DNA of 37,336 bases from Methanocella sp. GTDB lineage: Archaea; Halobacteriota; Methanocellia; Methanocellales; Methanocellaceae. The notes below the pieces were generated by a model. It had not been told where the DNA came from. It did not search any database and worked only from the letters and a program-made list of their open reading frames with translations. Below are positions 15,441 through 22,119 of this stretch, piece by piece (position 1 is the stretch's first letter; the number at the start of each line of letters is the position of its first letter). The position numbers and the translations under genes are program-made. The DNA lies in NCBI RefSeq assembly GCF_035506375.1, contig NZ_DATJPM010000004.1:1-37336 (forward strand). The letters run 5' to 3'.

Positions 15441-16019
15441 ATGAGGACATCCAGCGTTAGCCGACAGACGAAAGAAACGAGCATCTCCGTCGAGCTGAAC
15501 ATCGACGGGAATGGCACGTCAAAGGTATCCACGGGCATAGGCTTTTTCGACCACATGCTGACGTCCTTTGCTAAACACGGTTTATTCGACCTGACCATCA
15601 AGGCCACGGGCGACCTGGCCGTGGACGACCACCACCTGGTCGAGGACATGGGCCTCGTACTGGGCGAAGCGTTCGGCAAGGTGCTGGACGATAAGTCGAA
15701 GATCGAGCGGTTCGGACACGCGCTCATACCGATGGACGAGGCACTATCGACCGTTGCGGTCGACATTAGCGGCAGAGGATATGCCGTCTTCAGGGCCGAG
15801 TTCAAAGCGGAGAAGGTCGGCGGCTATTCTACGCGGATGACCGGGCATTTTATCGACTCGTTTGCCAGGGCATCGGGCATTAACCTGAATATCAGGATCG
15901 AGGGCGAGGATGACCACCACATGGTGGAGTCGATGTTTAAGGCGCTGGGCGTGGCCCTCTGGATGGCCACCCGTAAGAATGAAAAACGGGGTGTCCCGAG
16001 CACGAAGGGAATGCTCTAG
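15441..16019 (+). CDS. hisB: Imidazoleglycerol-phosphate dehydratase
   Basis: HisB removes water from imidazoleglycerol phosphate in histidine synthesis using two manganese ions. The two duplicated metal motifs are intact: FDHM at 36-39 with DDHHLVED at 62-69, and later GHFIDS with DDHHMVE at 157-163. The 192-residue length is that of the single-function enzyme. The ATG follows a CTTTATTTACG box about 40 nt upstream. The stop codon abuts the start of the DMT transporter gene with no gap, so the two share an mRNA. Confidence 0.96.
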   Translation: MRTSSVSRQTKETSISVELNIDGNGTSKVSTGIGFFDHMLTSFAKHGLFDLTIKATGDLAVDDHHLVEDMGLVLGEAFGKVLDDKSKIERFGHALIPMDEALSTVAVDISGRGYAVFRAEFKAEKVGGYSTRMTGHFIDSFARASGINLNIRIEGEDDHHMVESMFKALGVALWMATRKNEKRGVPSTKGML

Positions 16020-16958
16020 ATGCGCTTAACGGAAGACGGTAAGACCCGGCTTACGCTCGTCCTCGTAATGGCCCTCTGGGGCGGCTCTTTTATCGCCTCC
16101 AAGGTAGGGCTCGAAGGATTGTTCCCGGTGGAGCTTGCCACGCTGCGTTTTGCAATTGCAGTACCGCTCCTGGTCGTCATCACGCTCATCGTCGAAGGCC
16201 CTAAGGCATTTAATATTGCCCGGAAAGACCTGCCGGTGCTCATCGTCATGGCCCTGACCGGCGTGACGCTCCAGTACATCGTCCAGTTCTACGCAATGAC
16301 GTACACGTCAGTCACCAACACGGCGCTGCTCATCAACATGGGCACGTTCTTCGTCATCATCCCTTCGGCGATATTCCTCAAGGAGAGGCTCTCCATCGAC
16401 AACATCCTGGGCATCATCATCGCTTTCATAGGAGTGGCGCTCGTCGCGACGAAGGGCAACTTTGCGTTCTCGATGAACCTCATAGGCGATGGCCTGGTCC
16501 TTATATGCGCCGTCATGTGGGCCATCTACATCCTCGTAGGGAATAAGCTCGCGGGTAAATATTCCGTGCTCTCCCAGCTAAATTACATCTTCATCTTCGG
16601 CTTCATAGGGCTCCTGCCCTTCTATTTCATCACCCCGCACCACGCCATCGGAGAGTTCTCCTCCACGACCTGGGCCTGCCTGCTCTACCTGGCCATTATC
16701 TGCTCGGTCATCGCCTACTTCTTCTTTAACGACGCCATCATTAAGCTGGGCCCCGCGAAAGCGGCGTTATACCAGTACCTGGAGCCGCTCTTCGCCATTG
16801 TCCTCGCGATAACACTGCTCCACGAGCCCCTTACTGCCGCCATCGTCGCCGGCGCAGTCTTTATAATCGCCGGTATCGCCATGGCAGATAATAACCTCAA
16901 GGTGCTGGGCTACTTCATAAAGGGCACCGAAACGGTAAAAGAAGAACATGGTCCCTAG
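16020..16958 (+). CDS. EamA/DMT-family transporter
   Basis: The 312-residue protein has about ten hydrophobic helices in two repeats, the EamA layout: ALWGGSFIASKVGL in the first repeat, YTSVTNTALLINMGTFFVII at the end of repeat one, and ALYQYLEPLFAIVLA with HEPLT in the second. These motifs mark drug/metabolite exporters. The short C-terminal tail is cytoplasmic and charged. Its ATG begins right after the hisB stop, so translation is probably coupled. The substrate is unknown; link to histidine metabolism is only by position. Confidence 0.9.
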   Translation: MRLTEDGKTRLTLVLVMALWGGSFIASKVGLEGLFPVELATLRFAIAVPLLVVITLIVEGPKAFNIARKDLPVLIVMALTGVTLQYIVQFYAMTYTSVTNTALLINMGTFFVIIPSAIFLKERLSIDNILGIIIAFIGVALVATKGNFAFSMNLIGDGLVLICAVMWAIYILVGNKLAGKYSVLSQLNYIFIFGFIGLLPFYFITPHHAIGEFSSTTWACLLYLAIICSVIAYFFFNDAIIKLGPAKAALYQYLEPLFAIVLAITLLHEPLTAAIVAGAVFIIAGIAMADNNLKVLGYFIKGTETVKEEHGP

Positions 16959-16984
16959 TCTCAGACCCTTTTTGTTATAGATAT

Positions 16985-17419
16985 CTTACGCTATGTTCCC
17001 CGTTGCGCTAGATATTTCGTTTTTTCAACACGAAAACACGAAAATTTTTATATCCCACGTAAGGGCACTAAAACCACTAAGGTCCATGCCTGGCGCTTAA
17101 AACACGAAACAACCTCCCGAATGGCACGAAAACACTAAAGGATTGAACCATGAGGACGGCATGACCCTTATACTTTATTTAATATGCTTTCTCTAGTGTT
17201 TCAAGTTAATTTAGTGGTGTCCGTGCCTTTGGGAGGTTGTTTAGTGTTTTGACGTGAAAGCATCCACCTTAGTGTGGTTCGTGCCCCTTACGTGGGATAA
17301 AAAAATAATTCGTGTTTTCGTGTTGAAAAACCGAACAAATCAGCGAACCACACAAAACAAAGAACAAACGATTATATAACAAACACGGAACCACTGGCCT
17401 TTATGGTGAAAATAATGCC
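16985..17419. repeat. Repeat element B: giant inverted-repeat hairpin
   Basis: The arms 17021-17042 and 17309-17330 are perfect 22-base reverse complements (TTTTTCAACACG... against ...CGTGTTGAAAAA). The match continues inward with small gaps for about 100 bases per side (cccacgtaagggcac against gtgccccttacgtggg), leaving an AT-rich loop near 17160-17200. The right flank ends GGTGAAAATAATGCC at 17405-17419, the same kind of end as in elements A and C. Element C is a second copy in opposite orientation. No coding frame fits. The left flank of B appears shorter than that of C. Confidence 0.9.
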
Positions 17420-17523
17420 CCATTCAGCTTAATGAGCTTAAATTCGATTTTTATCTAAAAGGATGAATGCGCCATCTTTACGGCAGCAATAAGTATATTA
17501 TTCGGCTTACCTATGTGAAAATA

Positions 17524-18057
17524 ATGCCTATTACCCCCCTCAACCGTATCAATTCCGTGGACATAAACGTCAAACGCGAGGTCGATAAGCTCGCCGCGTA
17601 TTCGGGCCCGGCCAGTATACCGAACAGCGCCCTGGCCGACGTCTACCGCACGTACCGGAACATGAAGACGCTGCGGTTCTTCCGGCTCGTCGCTGAAGGG
17701 TTTCACAATAACGAGCGGCTCAGCGAGATCAGCGGGAGGACTTATGATATTTTTAAGGCCGACCTGGGAAGGGGACAGGTCTACGTGATAATCGAGGCAT
17801 CGAACGAGGCGGCTAAGGCGTTCATGGACGACGGGCAGATCATGTTAAAGCTCCGGGAATGGCTGATAGAATCGCTGCGGCGCGTGGTGGACGCGAAAGG
17901 CGATATGAAGCTCATGCCGCCCGTGGAAAAATGGGACCGCTGGCTCTACGGGCGAGGCTCGGTACTGCCGCGGGACGTTCGCGTCATACCCTTCTATAGC
18001 CAGGAATTCACGCCGGGAATACCGGCGTTGACGCTTATTCTCGTTAAACCGCCCTAA
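17524..18057 (+). CDS. Hypothetical protein
   Basis: A 177-residue soluble protein of no family I recognise. It has mixed helical segments (LREWLIESLRRVVDA) and a C-terminal strand-rich end (ALTLILVKPP), with no cysteine and no membrane helix. I choose the ATG at 17524 because a TATA-like AAGTATATTA is centred about 27 nt upstream, which suits a leaderless start; the longer frame from 17467 would start before that box. The bases around the start (TGTGAAAATAATGCC) copy the end of element B almost exactly. A small gene follows 44 bp downstream on the same strand. Confidence 0.7.
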   Translation: MPITPLNRINSVDINVKREVDKLAAYSGPASIPNSALADVYRTYRNMKTLRFFRLVAEGFHNNERLSEISGRTYDIFKADLGRGQVYVIIEASNEAAKAFMDDGQIMLKLREWLIESLRRVVDAKGDMKLMPPVEKWDRWLYGRGSVLPRDVRVIPFYSQEFTPGIPALTLILVKPP

Positions 18058-18101
18058 ACGTTTTTCATTCGTGTGGACACCGGTATGGATGGGTGAACGC
18101 G

Positions 18102-18287
18102 ATGCGAAGCCTGAGAAAGCTTTTGGGCGACAGGGACGAGGCGCCGTGCCCGGAAAAAGCCGCTGCGCCCGACATATCGCCGCCAGTAATCGATTCAGAG
18201 CGTGCCGAAGAGGAGATCTTCGAGGACGCAAAAAAGAAGAACACGGTCATCAGCGGCATAAGGACGCACTTAGGCGATAAAAAATAA
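18102..18287 (+). CDS. Small hypothetical protein
   Basis: A 61-residue charged protein beginning MRSLRKLLGD, without membrane segments. The GGTGA ribosome site 5 nt before the ATG and position behind 17524-18057 on the same strand support it as a real small gene. The C-terminal half is acidic then basic (EEEIFEDAKKKN). No family is recognised. A GTG at 18093 is in frame but overlaps the ribosome site. Confidence 0.55.
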   Translation: MRSLRKLLGDRDEAPCPEKAAAPDISPPVIDSERAEEEIFEDAKKKNTVISGIRTHLGDKK

Positions 18288-18294
18288 AGGAGGC

Positions 18295-18996
18295 TCATTC
18301 CCGTGTGCGTACGACGATGGTGTTGGCCACCTTATCGAACGCCCGCTGCTTTTCCTTATTGAAGAATATGACCATGATCAGGGCATCGATGAAGATGAAG
18401 TTCCCGACGAACTTCGGGATGTTCCTGAGCAGCGAGTCCTTATAGTCGATGGGCATGCCGTCGGCCCGGACCACTTTCATGCCCAGGAGATACTTCCCGA
18501 TCGTCGTGCCGAAGCGCCCTTCGAGGATGACGAAGTAGCACAGGAGCACGCCGAAGAAGATGAGCCCGATGGCAAAGTTCATCATGCCCGTCGCGACCAC
18601 GACCCAGCCGTGCGAGTCATAGGACTGGAACAGGTAGTTCATCAGCATGAACGGCGACGACAGGATAAGGATCACGATGCCCGCGATGATCATATCGATA
18701 ATATAAGCGAAAGCCCTCCGCCAGAATCCGGCCCGCTTCAGGCCTTCGGCATAGGAGCTCATGTAGGCCGCGGTGATCTCCTCGACCGTGCCCTCCTCGC
18801 CAATAGCCTTCAACACGTCCTCCTCTGCGACGACGCTCGCACCGCGCGCCTTTGCCTTTGCTTCGGAGCCCTCGAAAAAGCTCGAGCGCAGCTCCTTCTC
18901 CACATCGGCCCTGTCCTTCTGGCTCAGGGTCATCTTATCCATGATACTTTTAATGTTCTTCTCGATCAGGCCTTTAGCGCCCTGTGAAAATTCCAT
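18295..18996 (-). CDS. RDD-family membrane protein with HAAS-like N-terminal domain
   Basis: The 233-residue protein has an N-terminal helical region (about 1-90) of HAAS/DUF1700 style (KALGEEGTVEEI-type segment, here LKAIGEEGTVEEITAAY). The C-terminal RDD domain has the first helix start GFWRRAFAYIIDMIIAG with the Arg-Asp-Asp-like positions, two more membrane helices, and the GRFGTTIGKYLLGMKVV block. HAAS domains are typically encoded beside PadR regulators, as here. I start at the ATG at 18996, which has a GGAGGG site 6 nt upstream, just after the PadR stop. Its role may be membrane sensing or transport; the family function is not clear. Confidence 0.82.
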   Translation of the reverse strand: MEFSQGAKGLIEKNIKSIMDKMTLSQKDRADVEKELRSSFFEGSEAKAKARGASVVAEEDVLKAIGEEGTVEEITAAYMSSYAEGLKRAGFWRRAFAYIIDMIIAGIVILILSSPFMLMNYLFQSYDSHGWVVVATGMMNFAIGLIFFGVLLCYFVILEGRFGTTIGKYLLGMKVVRADGMPIDYKDSLLRNIPKFVGNFIFIDALIMVIFFNKEKQRAFDKVANTIVVRTRE

Positions 18997-19007
18997 GCGA
19001 AGCCCTC

Positions 19008-19352
19008 CTAGTAACTCCAGATCTGTTTCATGGCCTCGTTTTGCTTCTTCCATTCCCTCTTCATTTCCTCGAAAAAGTCCCGGCCCGCGGGCGTAATACT
19101 ATAGTATTTACGGGGCGGCATGCCGGGCTCCGTCTCCTTCCAATAGCTCGTGATGAGCCCGTCTGCCTCCATCATATGGAGGGCCGGATAGGCGTTGCTC
19201 TCTTTCAGGGCGATAACGCCATCCGTGATGCTGCTCAGCTCCTTCGTGATCTCATAGCCGTACATATCCCGCTTATTGAGCAGAGTGAGCATGGCAAGCT
19301 TCGTGCTGCCCTTTCGGAGTTCCTTAAGCCACTTTTCAATTTCAGACTGCAT
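19008..19352 (-). CDS. PadR family transcriptional regulator
   Basis: The 114-residue protein has the PadR fold: LAMLTLLNKRDMYGYEITKEL for helices 1-2, SNAYPALHMMEADGLITSYW for recognition helix and wing approach, RKYYSITPAGRDFF for the wing, and a short C-terminal dimer helix. I take ATG at 19352 as start; a GTG at 19361 is in frame. It leads an operon with the RDD-HAAS gene. A 14-bp perfect palindrome centred 28 nt upstream overlaps the TATA box, the expected site for self-repression. Confidence 0.9.
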   Translation of the reverse strand: MQSEIEKWLKELRKGSTKLAMLTLLNKRDMYGYEITKELSSITDGVIALKESNAYPALHMMEADGLITSYWKETEPGMPPRKYYSITPAGRDFFEEMKREWKKQNEAMKQIWSY

Positions 19353-19372
19353 ATTTGTCACTGTACGTATTG

Positions 19373-19386
19373 TAGGTATATACCTA
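19373..19386. promoter_or_regulatory. Palindromic operator and TATA box of the PadR-RDD operon
   Basis: TAGGTATATACCTA is a perfect 14-bp palindrome centred about 28 nt before the PadR start, so the TATATA core also serves as TATA box. A second related site, CCTAATATATATAGG, lies about 25-30 bp further out (near 19407-19421). Two such sites suggest cooperative binding by the PadR dimer. Confidence 0.65.
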
Positions 19387-19498
19387 TTAGTCTTATGTAT
19401 ACTATCCTAATATATATAGGTTTGCCCTTTGGCAATGAGGAATAAGAAAAATGAGAGGATTCTCTTATAGTATAGATATGATCGATAATAAAACATAG

Positions 19499-19570
19499 GG
19501 TCAGTACTGTCTGGCTTATGAGGATATTTCACATTCGGACTGCAGGCAAGGCATTTCCGACAGTATGACC
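19499..19570. other. Inverted repeat followed by T-rich tract
   Basis: GGTCAGTACTGTC at 19499-19511 pairs with GACAGTATGACC at 19559-19570 with one bulged base. The loop is about 47 nt, and the right arm is followed by a T-rich stretch. It may be a terminator, an RNA hairpin, or a binding site. It lies between the PadR promoter and the secreted-protein gene at 19706. Confidence 0.4.
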
Positions 19571-19705
19571 ATTTTACTCTTTTTATAAAAATAAAAACGC
19601 CATAAATTCAGCTCAAATCGGCGTAATGAATGTTTTATTTGCCCCATTACATGACAACGGTTATACACCGTGGCTTGTATAAGTTCAATCAGGCAAGGGA
19701 TAAAA

Positions 19706-20179
19706 ATGGCTCAAAAAACAGGCTTTGGAACAGTCACGATGGTTTTCTTTATATGCGCGTTCATGTCAGTAATTCTATGCTCTTACAGGGGCTCTGCCAT
19801 GCCTGATAAGTCGTGTGATACCCGGGACGGCGCTTCACTCGTGGCGGAGCAATTCGTAAAGAACGACGAGACCTATAAATTCGACGGAATGGCGGATACG
19901 CTGAGCCTCCGCGTGGAGCATGCCGGCTCGCTGGGCGATGTAGTAAAGCCTCAATTCAGGGCCATGACATTGCAGATCGCCATGCCCCTGGCTCCCACGG
20001 AATACACGTTCAAGGCAAAGTTTGACTGCCTGCACAGCGGCTACGGGGACAGGACGGGCAAGTACCTGGCGCAGGTCATCACTCCACACGAGGCGGAGAT
20101 AACGGTAGTCGGATGCCAGGTGACGAGCGCCATTATGGACGGAAAGTGGGACATGCTCGGCGAAAAAATAATCGAATAA
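19706..20179 (+). CDS. Hypothetical membrane-anchored or secreted protein
   Basis: The 157-residue product starts with a hydrophobic helix (TVTMVFFICAFMSVILC), so it is exported or anchored by its N-terminus. The rest is soluble with four cysteines (about C31, C40-type positions SCDTR, FDCLHS and VGCQV) that could form disulfides outside the cell. I choose the ATG at 19706 because AGGGAT lies just upstream; the frame from 19670 is less likely. A TATA-like TTTTTATAAAAAT at about 19577 gives a leader of roughly 100 nt. No family is recognised. Confidence 0.65.
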   Translation: MAQKTGFGTVTMVFFICAFMSVILCSYRGSAMPDKSCDTRDGASLVAEQFVKNDETYKFDGMADTLSLRVEHAGSLGDVVKPQFRAMTLQIAMPLAPTEYTFKAKFDCLHSGYGDRTGKYLAQVITPHEAEITVVGCQVTSAIMDGKWDMLGEKIIE

Positions 20180-20365
20180 AATAACACGCTTCCTCTTTTT
20201 TCTTCGGCACAGCGCAAGCGAACATAATGCCGGTATATAGCTAATGTCCCGATCGGTTAATATACAAAGTTACTGCAATTTTTTTGGTCGGCCCTATAAG
20301 GATAGTTTTATCATCGATTATTTCTAAAAGAAATTGATAATTTAGAGGCGTGTCGGGGGCATATT

Positions 20366-21697
20366 ATCAAGCTTAACAGAATATCGCTTATCATCGCGGT
20401 CATCATTATTTTATTGATAGTAGGTGTTGGCGGATTTGTCACATATGGCATATTATTCCCGCCCGTCTGGACTGAACAGTTAGCCTATAAAAATAGCACA
20501 GGCCAGTATCAGACCGTTACGATGTATCGAAACGCCACTAATGTCCCATATAATAATCTAACTACTTTTCTTGAGGCCAATGATATCGAGCCTCTGGTCT
20601 ACGCGGACCCCGTCTACAGGCCGGTGGAATACGCGGCGCTGTTACATGATAAAGCCGAAGCCGGCGGCATTAACTGTACCATTATAGGGAGCGGCATCAC
20701 GAGCGATATGCCGGCCAATGCCGTAGTAGCTTTTTTGACCACTGACCGGGGAATGGTATACGTCGACCCGACGGCAATGAACGTGTCTCAGAATAATTAT
20801 ATCGTGCCTTTTGACAGTATTAAGCTTCTTCGCGATTGGTGGACTACCCCGACACCATGGGAAGATTATGCCGATCAATACGTGACTATAAAAACGTATC
20901 GTAATGCGACTCCCGTGAGCTACGACGAGCTCATCGCCTTCCTGAATAACGATAATACGGAGGACAGGCTCTACGTTTTACCCGCGTATACGTGTGTCGA
21001 TTACTCCGCAAACCTCTATAACAATGCCGAGGCGAAAGGAATCAAATGCGGCCTGGTCTCCATAGTATTTAAAGAGCAAATCCCCGGCCATGCATTCAAC
21101 GCCTTCCCGACGACCGACAAAGGGATCGTATATATCGACTGTACGGGCATTAACTCGACGTACATGATGGAAGGATATGTGGCGACTGACAACAACGTAT
21201 ACCTTCAAGCGGATGACGAGCTGGGAGAATTACCGGATAACCAGACGAACGGAAACCTGTCATATGCTTTTTACGCAGACCGTATGGAGCGGATCGGCAT
21301 ATTTACGGCAAAACTGGACCAGTATAACAAGGACGTGGAAGCATATAACGCGAGCGGCCTGGCATATGAGGCCGACGTCCGGAATTATAACGCCCAGATG
21401 GACCGGCATAACGGCGCCGTCGCCGCCTTCAATTCCCAGAATCAGGACAAATACCAGTCGTATTTAAACCACGAGATCTCCTATGATGACTATATGAACT
21501 GGTATAATACCAATTCAGCTAAAATACCCGCGGCTCCGGGTAACGGCGGGTCGTTGGACTATAGAAAACAAAACTTAGATATCGAGTACATACAGCTTAA
21601 TAATAGAAAGAGCGAGCTCATGAATAGTGAAGAAATGAAATGGATCACATTCAATCCCGTGGGCACGATCGCCAGCGTAAGTGTATACTGGCCATAA
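20366..21697 (+). CDS. Membrane-anchored protein with two transglutaminase-like repeats
   Basis: Reading 443 residues from codon 20366, an N-terminal anchor (KLNRISLIIAVIIILLIVGVGG) is followed by two similar units of about 125 residues. The second has Cys210 (YTCVDYSANL), His242 (PGHAFNAF) and Asp258 (VYIDCTG), the order of a transglutaminase-like cysteine triad. In the first, the same positions are Pro86 and Asn118, with Asp134 kept, so it is probably inactive. A charged, possibly coiled region follows (about 300-420). The start is odd: no ATG, GTG or TTG lies in frame before the middle of the anchor helix. ATC at 20366 follows GGGGG by 6 nt; the first TTG is at 20414. Confidence 0.7.
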   Translation: MKLNRISLIIAVIIILLIVGVGGFVTYGILFPPVWTEQLAYKNSTGQYQTVTMYRNATNVPYNNLTTFLEANDIEPLVYADPVYRPVEYAALLHDKAEAGGINCTIIGSGITSDMPANAVVAFLTTDRGMVYVDPTAMNVSQNNYIVPFDSIKLLRDWWTTPTPWEDYADQYVTIKTYRNATPVSYDELIAFLNNDNTEDRLYVLPAYTCVDYSANLYNNAEAKGIKCGLVSIVFKEQIPGHAFNAFPTTDKGIVYIDCTGINSTYMMEGYVATDNNVYLQADDELGELPDNQTNGNLSYAFYADRMERIGIFTAKLDQYNKDVEAYNASGLAYEADVRNYNAQMDRHNGAVAAFNSQNQDKYQSYLNHEISYDDYMNWYNTNSAKIPAAPGNGGSLDYRKQNLDIEYIQLNNRKSELMNSEEMKWITFNPVGTIASVSVYWP

Positions 21698-21716
21698 CAT
21701 GGCCTTTGATGCCCTT

Positions 21717-21735
21717 TCCCATGTTTTTTATGGGA
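21717..21735. terminator. Short hairpin after the transglutaminase-like gene
   Basis: TCCCAT and ATGGGA pair around a GTTTTTT loop, 20 bp after the stop codon at 21697. This is a weak stem and the T run is in the loop, so a terminator role is uncertain. Confidence 0.35.
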
Positions 21736-21836
21736 GGGTTTATTGAAAAGATATTAAAGAGATTATCGACAATGCACCTCATTATTCTCATTTTATGATG
21801 CCCTCCCCAAACTAGCTTCCAAACGGCCCTTTAAAT

Positions 21837-21886
21837 AATGAAGAGCCTATGCCTATATTCAATGGCATAGCTCTGGTATCTTCATT
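21837..21886. other. Two-stem hairpin with a possible alternative pairing
   Basis: AATGAAGA (21837-21844) pairs with TCTTCATT (21879-21886), and CTATGCC (21847-21853) pairs with GGCATAG (21864-21870). The internal loop holds CTGGTAT, which is complementary to ATACCAG about 45 nt downstream (21924-21930). It lies in the gap between the transglutaminase-like gene and tRNA-Ala. No known RNA family is recognised. Confidence 0.35.
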
Positions 21887-21959
21887 GAAAAATGCCTGTG
21901 TTCCGGATGTGAATAAAGACGTCATACCAGGCGGACAGGCGAAGCCGTTGTAAAATAGA

Positions 21960-22031
21960 TGGACACGTCGGGAATTGAACCCGAGGCCTCTTCCATGCCA
22001 AGGAAGCGATCTACCCCTGATCTACGTGCCC
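21960..22031 (-). tRNA. tRNA-Ala (anticodon GGC)
   Basis: The minus strand gives a 72-nt cloverleaf. The acceptor GGGCACG pairs with CGTGTCC and contains the G3-U70 pair that identifies tRNA-Ala. The anticodon stem CTTCC/GGAAG holds loop TTGGCAT with anticodon GGC. The T arm is CGGG-TTCAATT-CCCG. The discriminator is A and CCA is not encoded. It lies downstream of leuS on the same strand. Confidence 0.93.
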
Positions 22032-22119
22032 GATAAAATGGCAGCACTTCATTGTGATTCCTGACATATATACCTAACGGTATGAGGCGATTTAAAAGAA
22101 AAAAGGTATACAGGCGGGG

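Noticed and set aside
18071..18280. A 69-residue frame overlapping the small protein at 18102
   Set aside because: The frame at 18102 has a GGTGA ribosome site and better protein-like composition.
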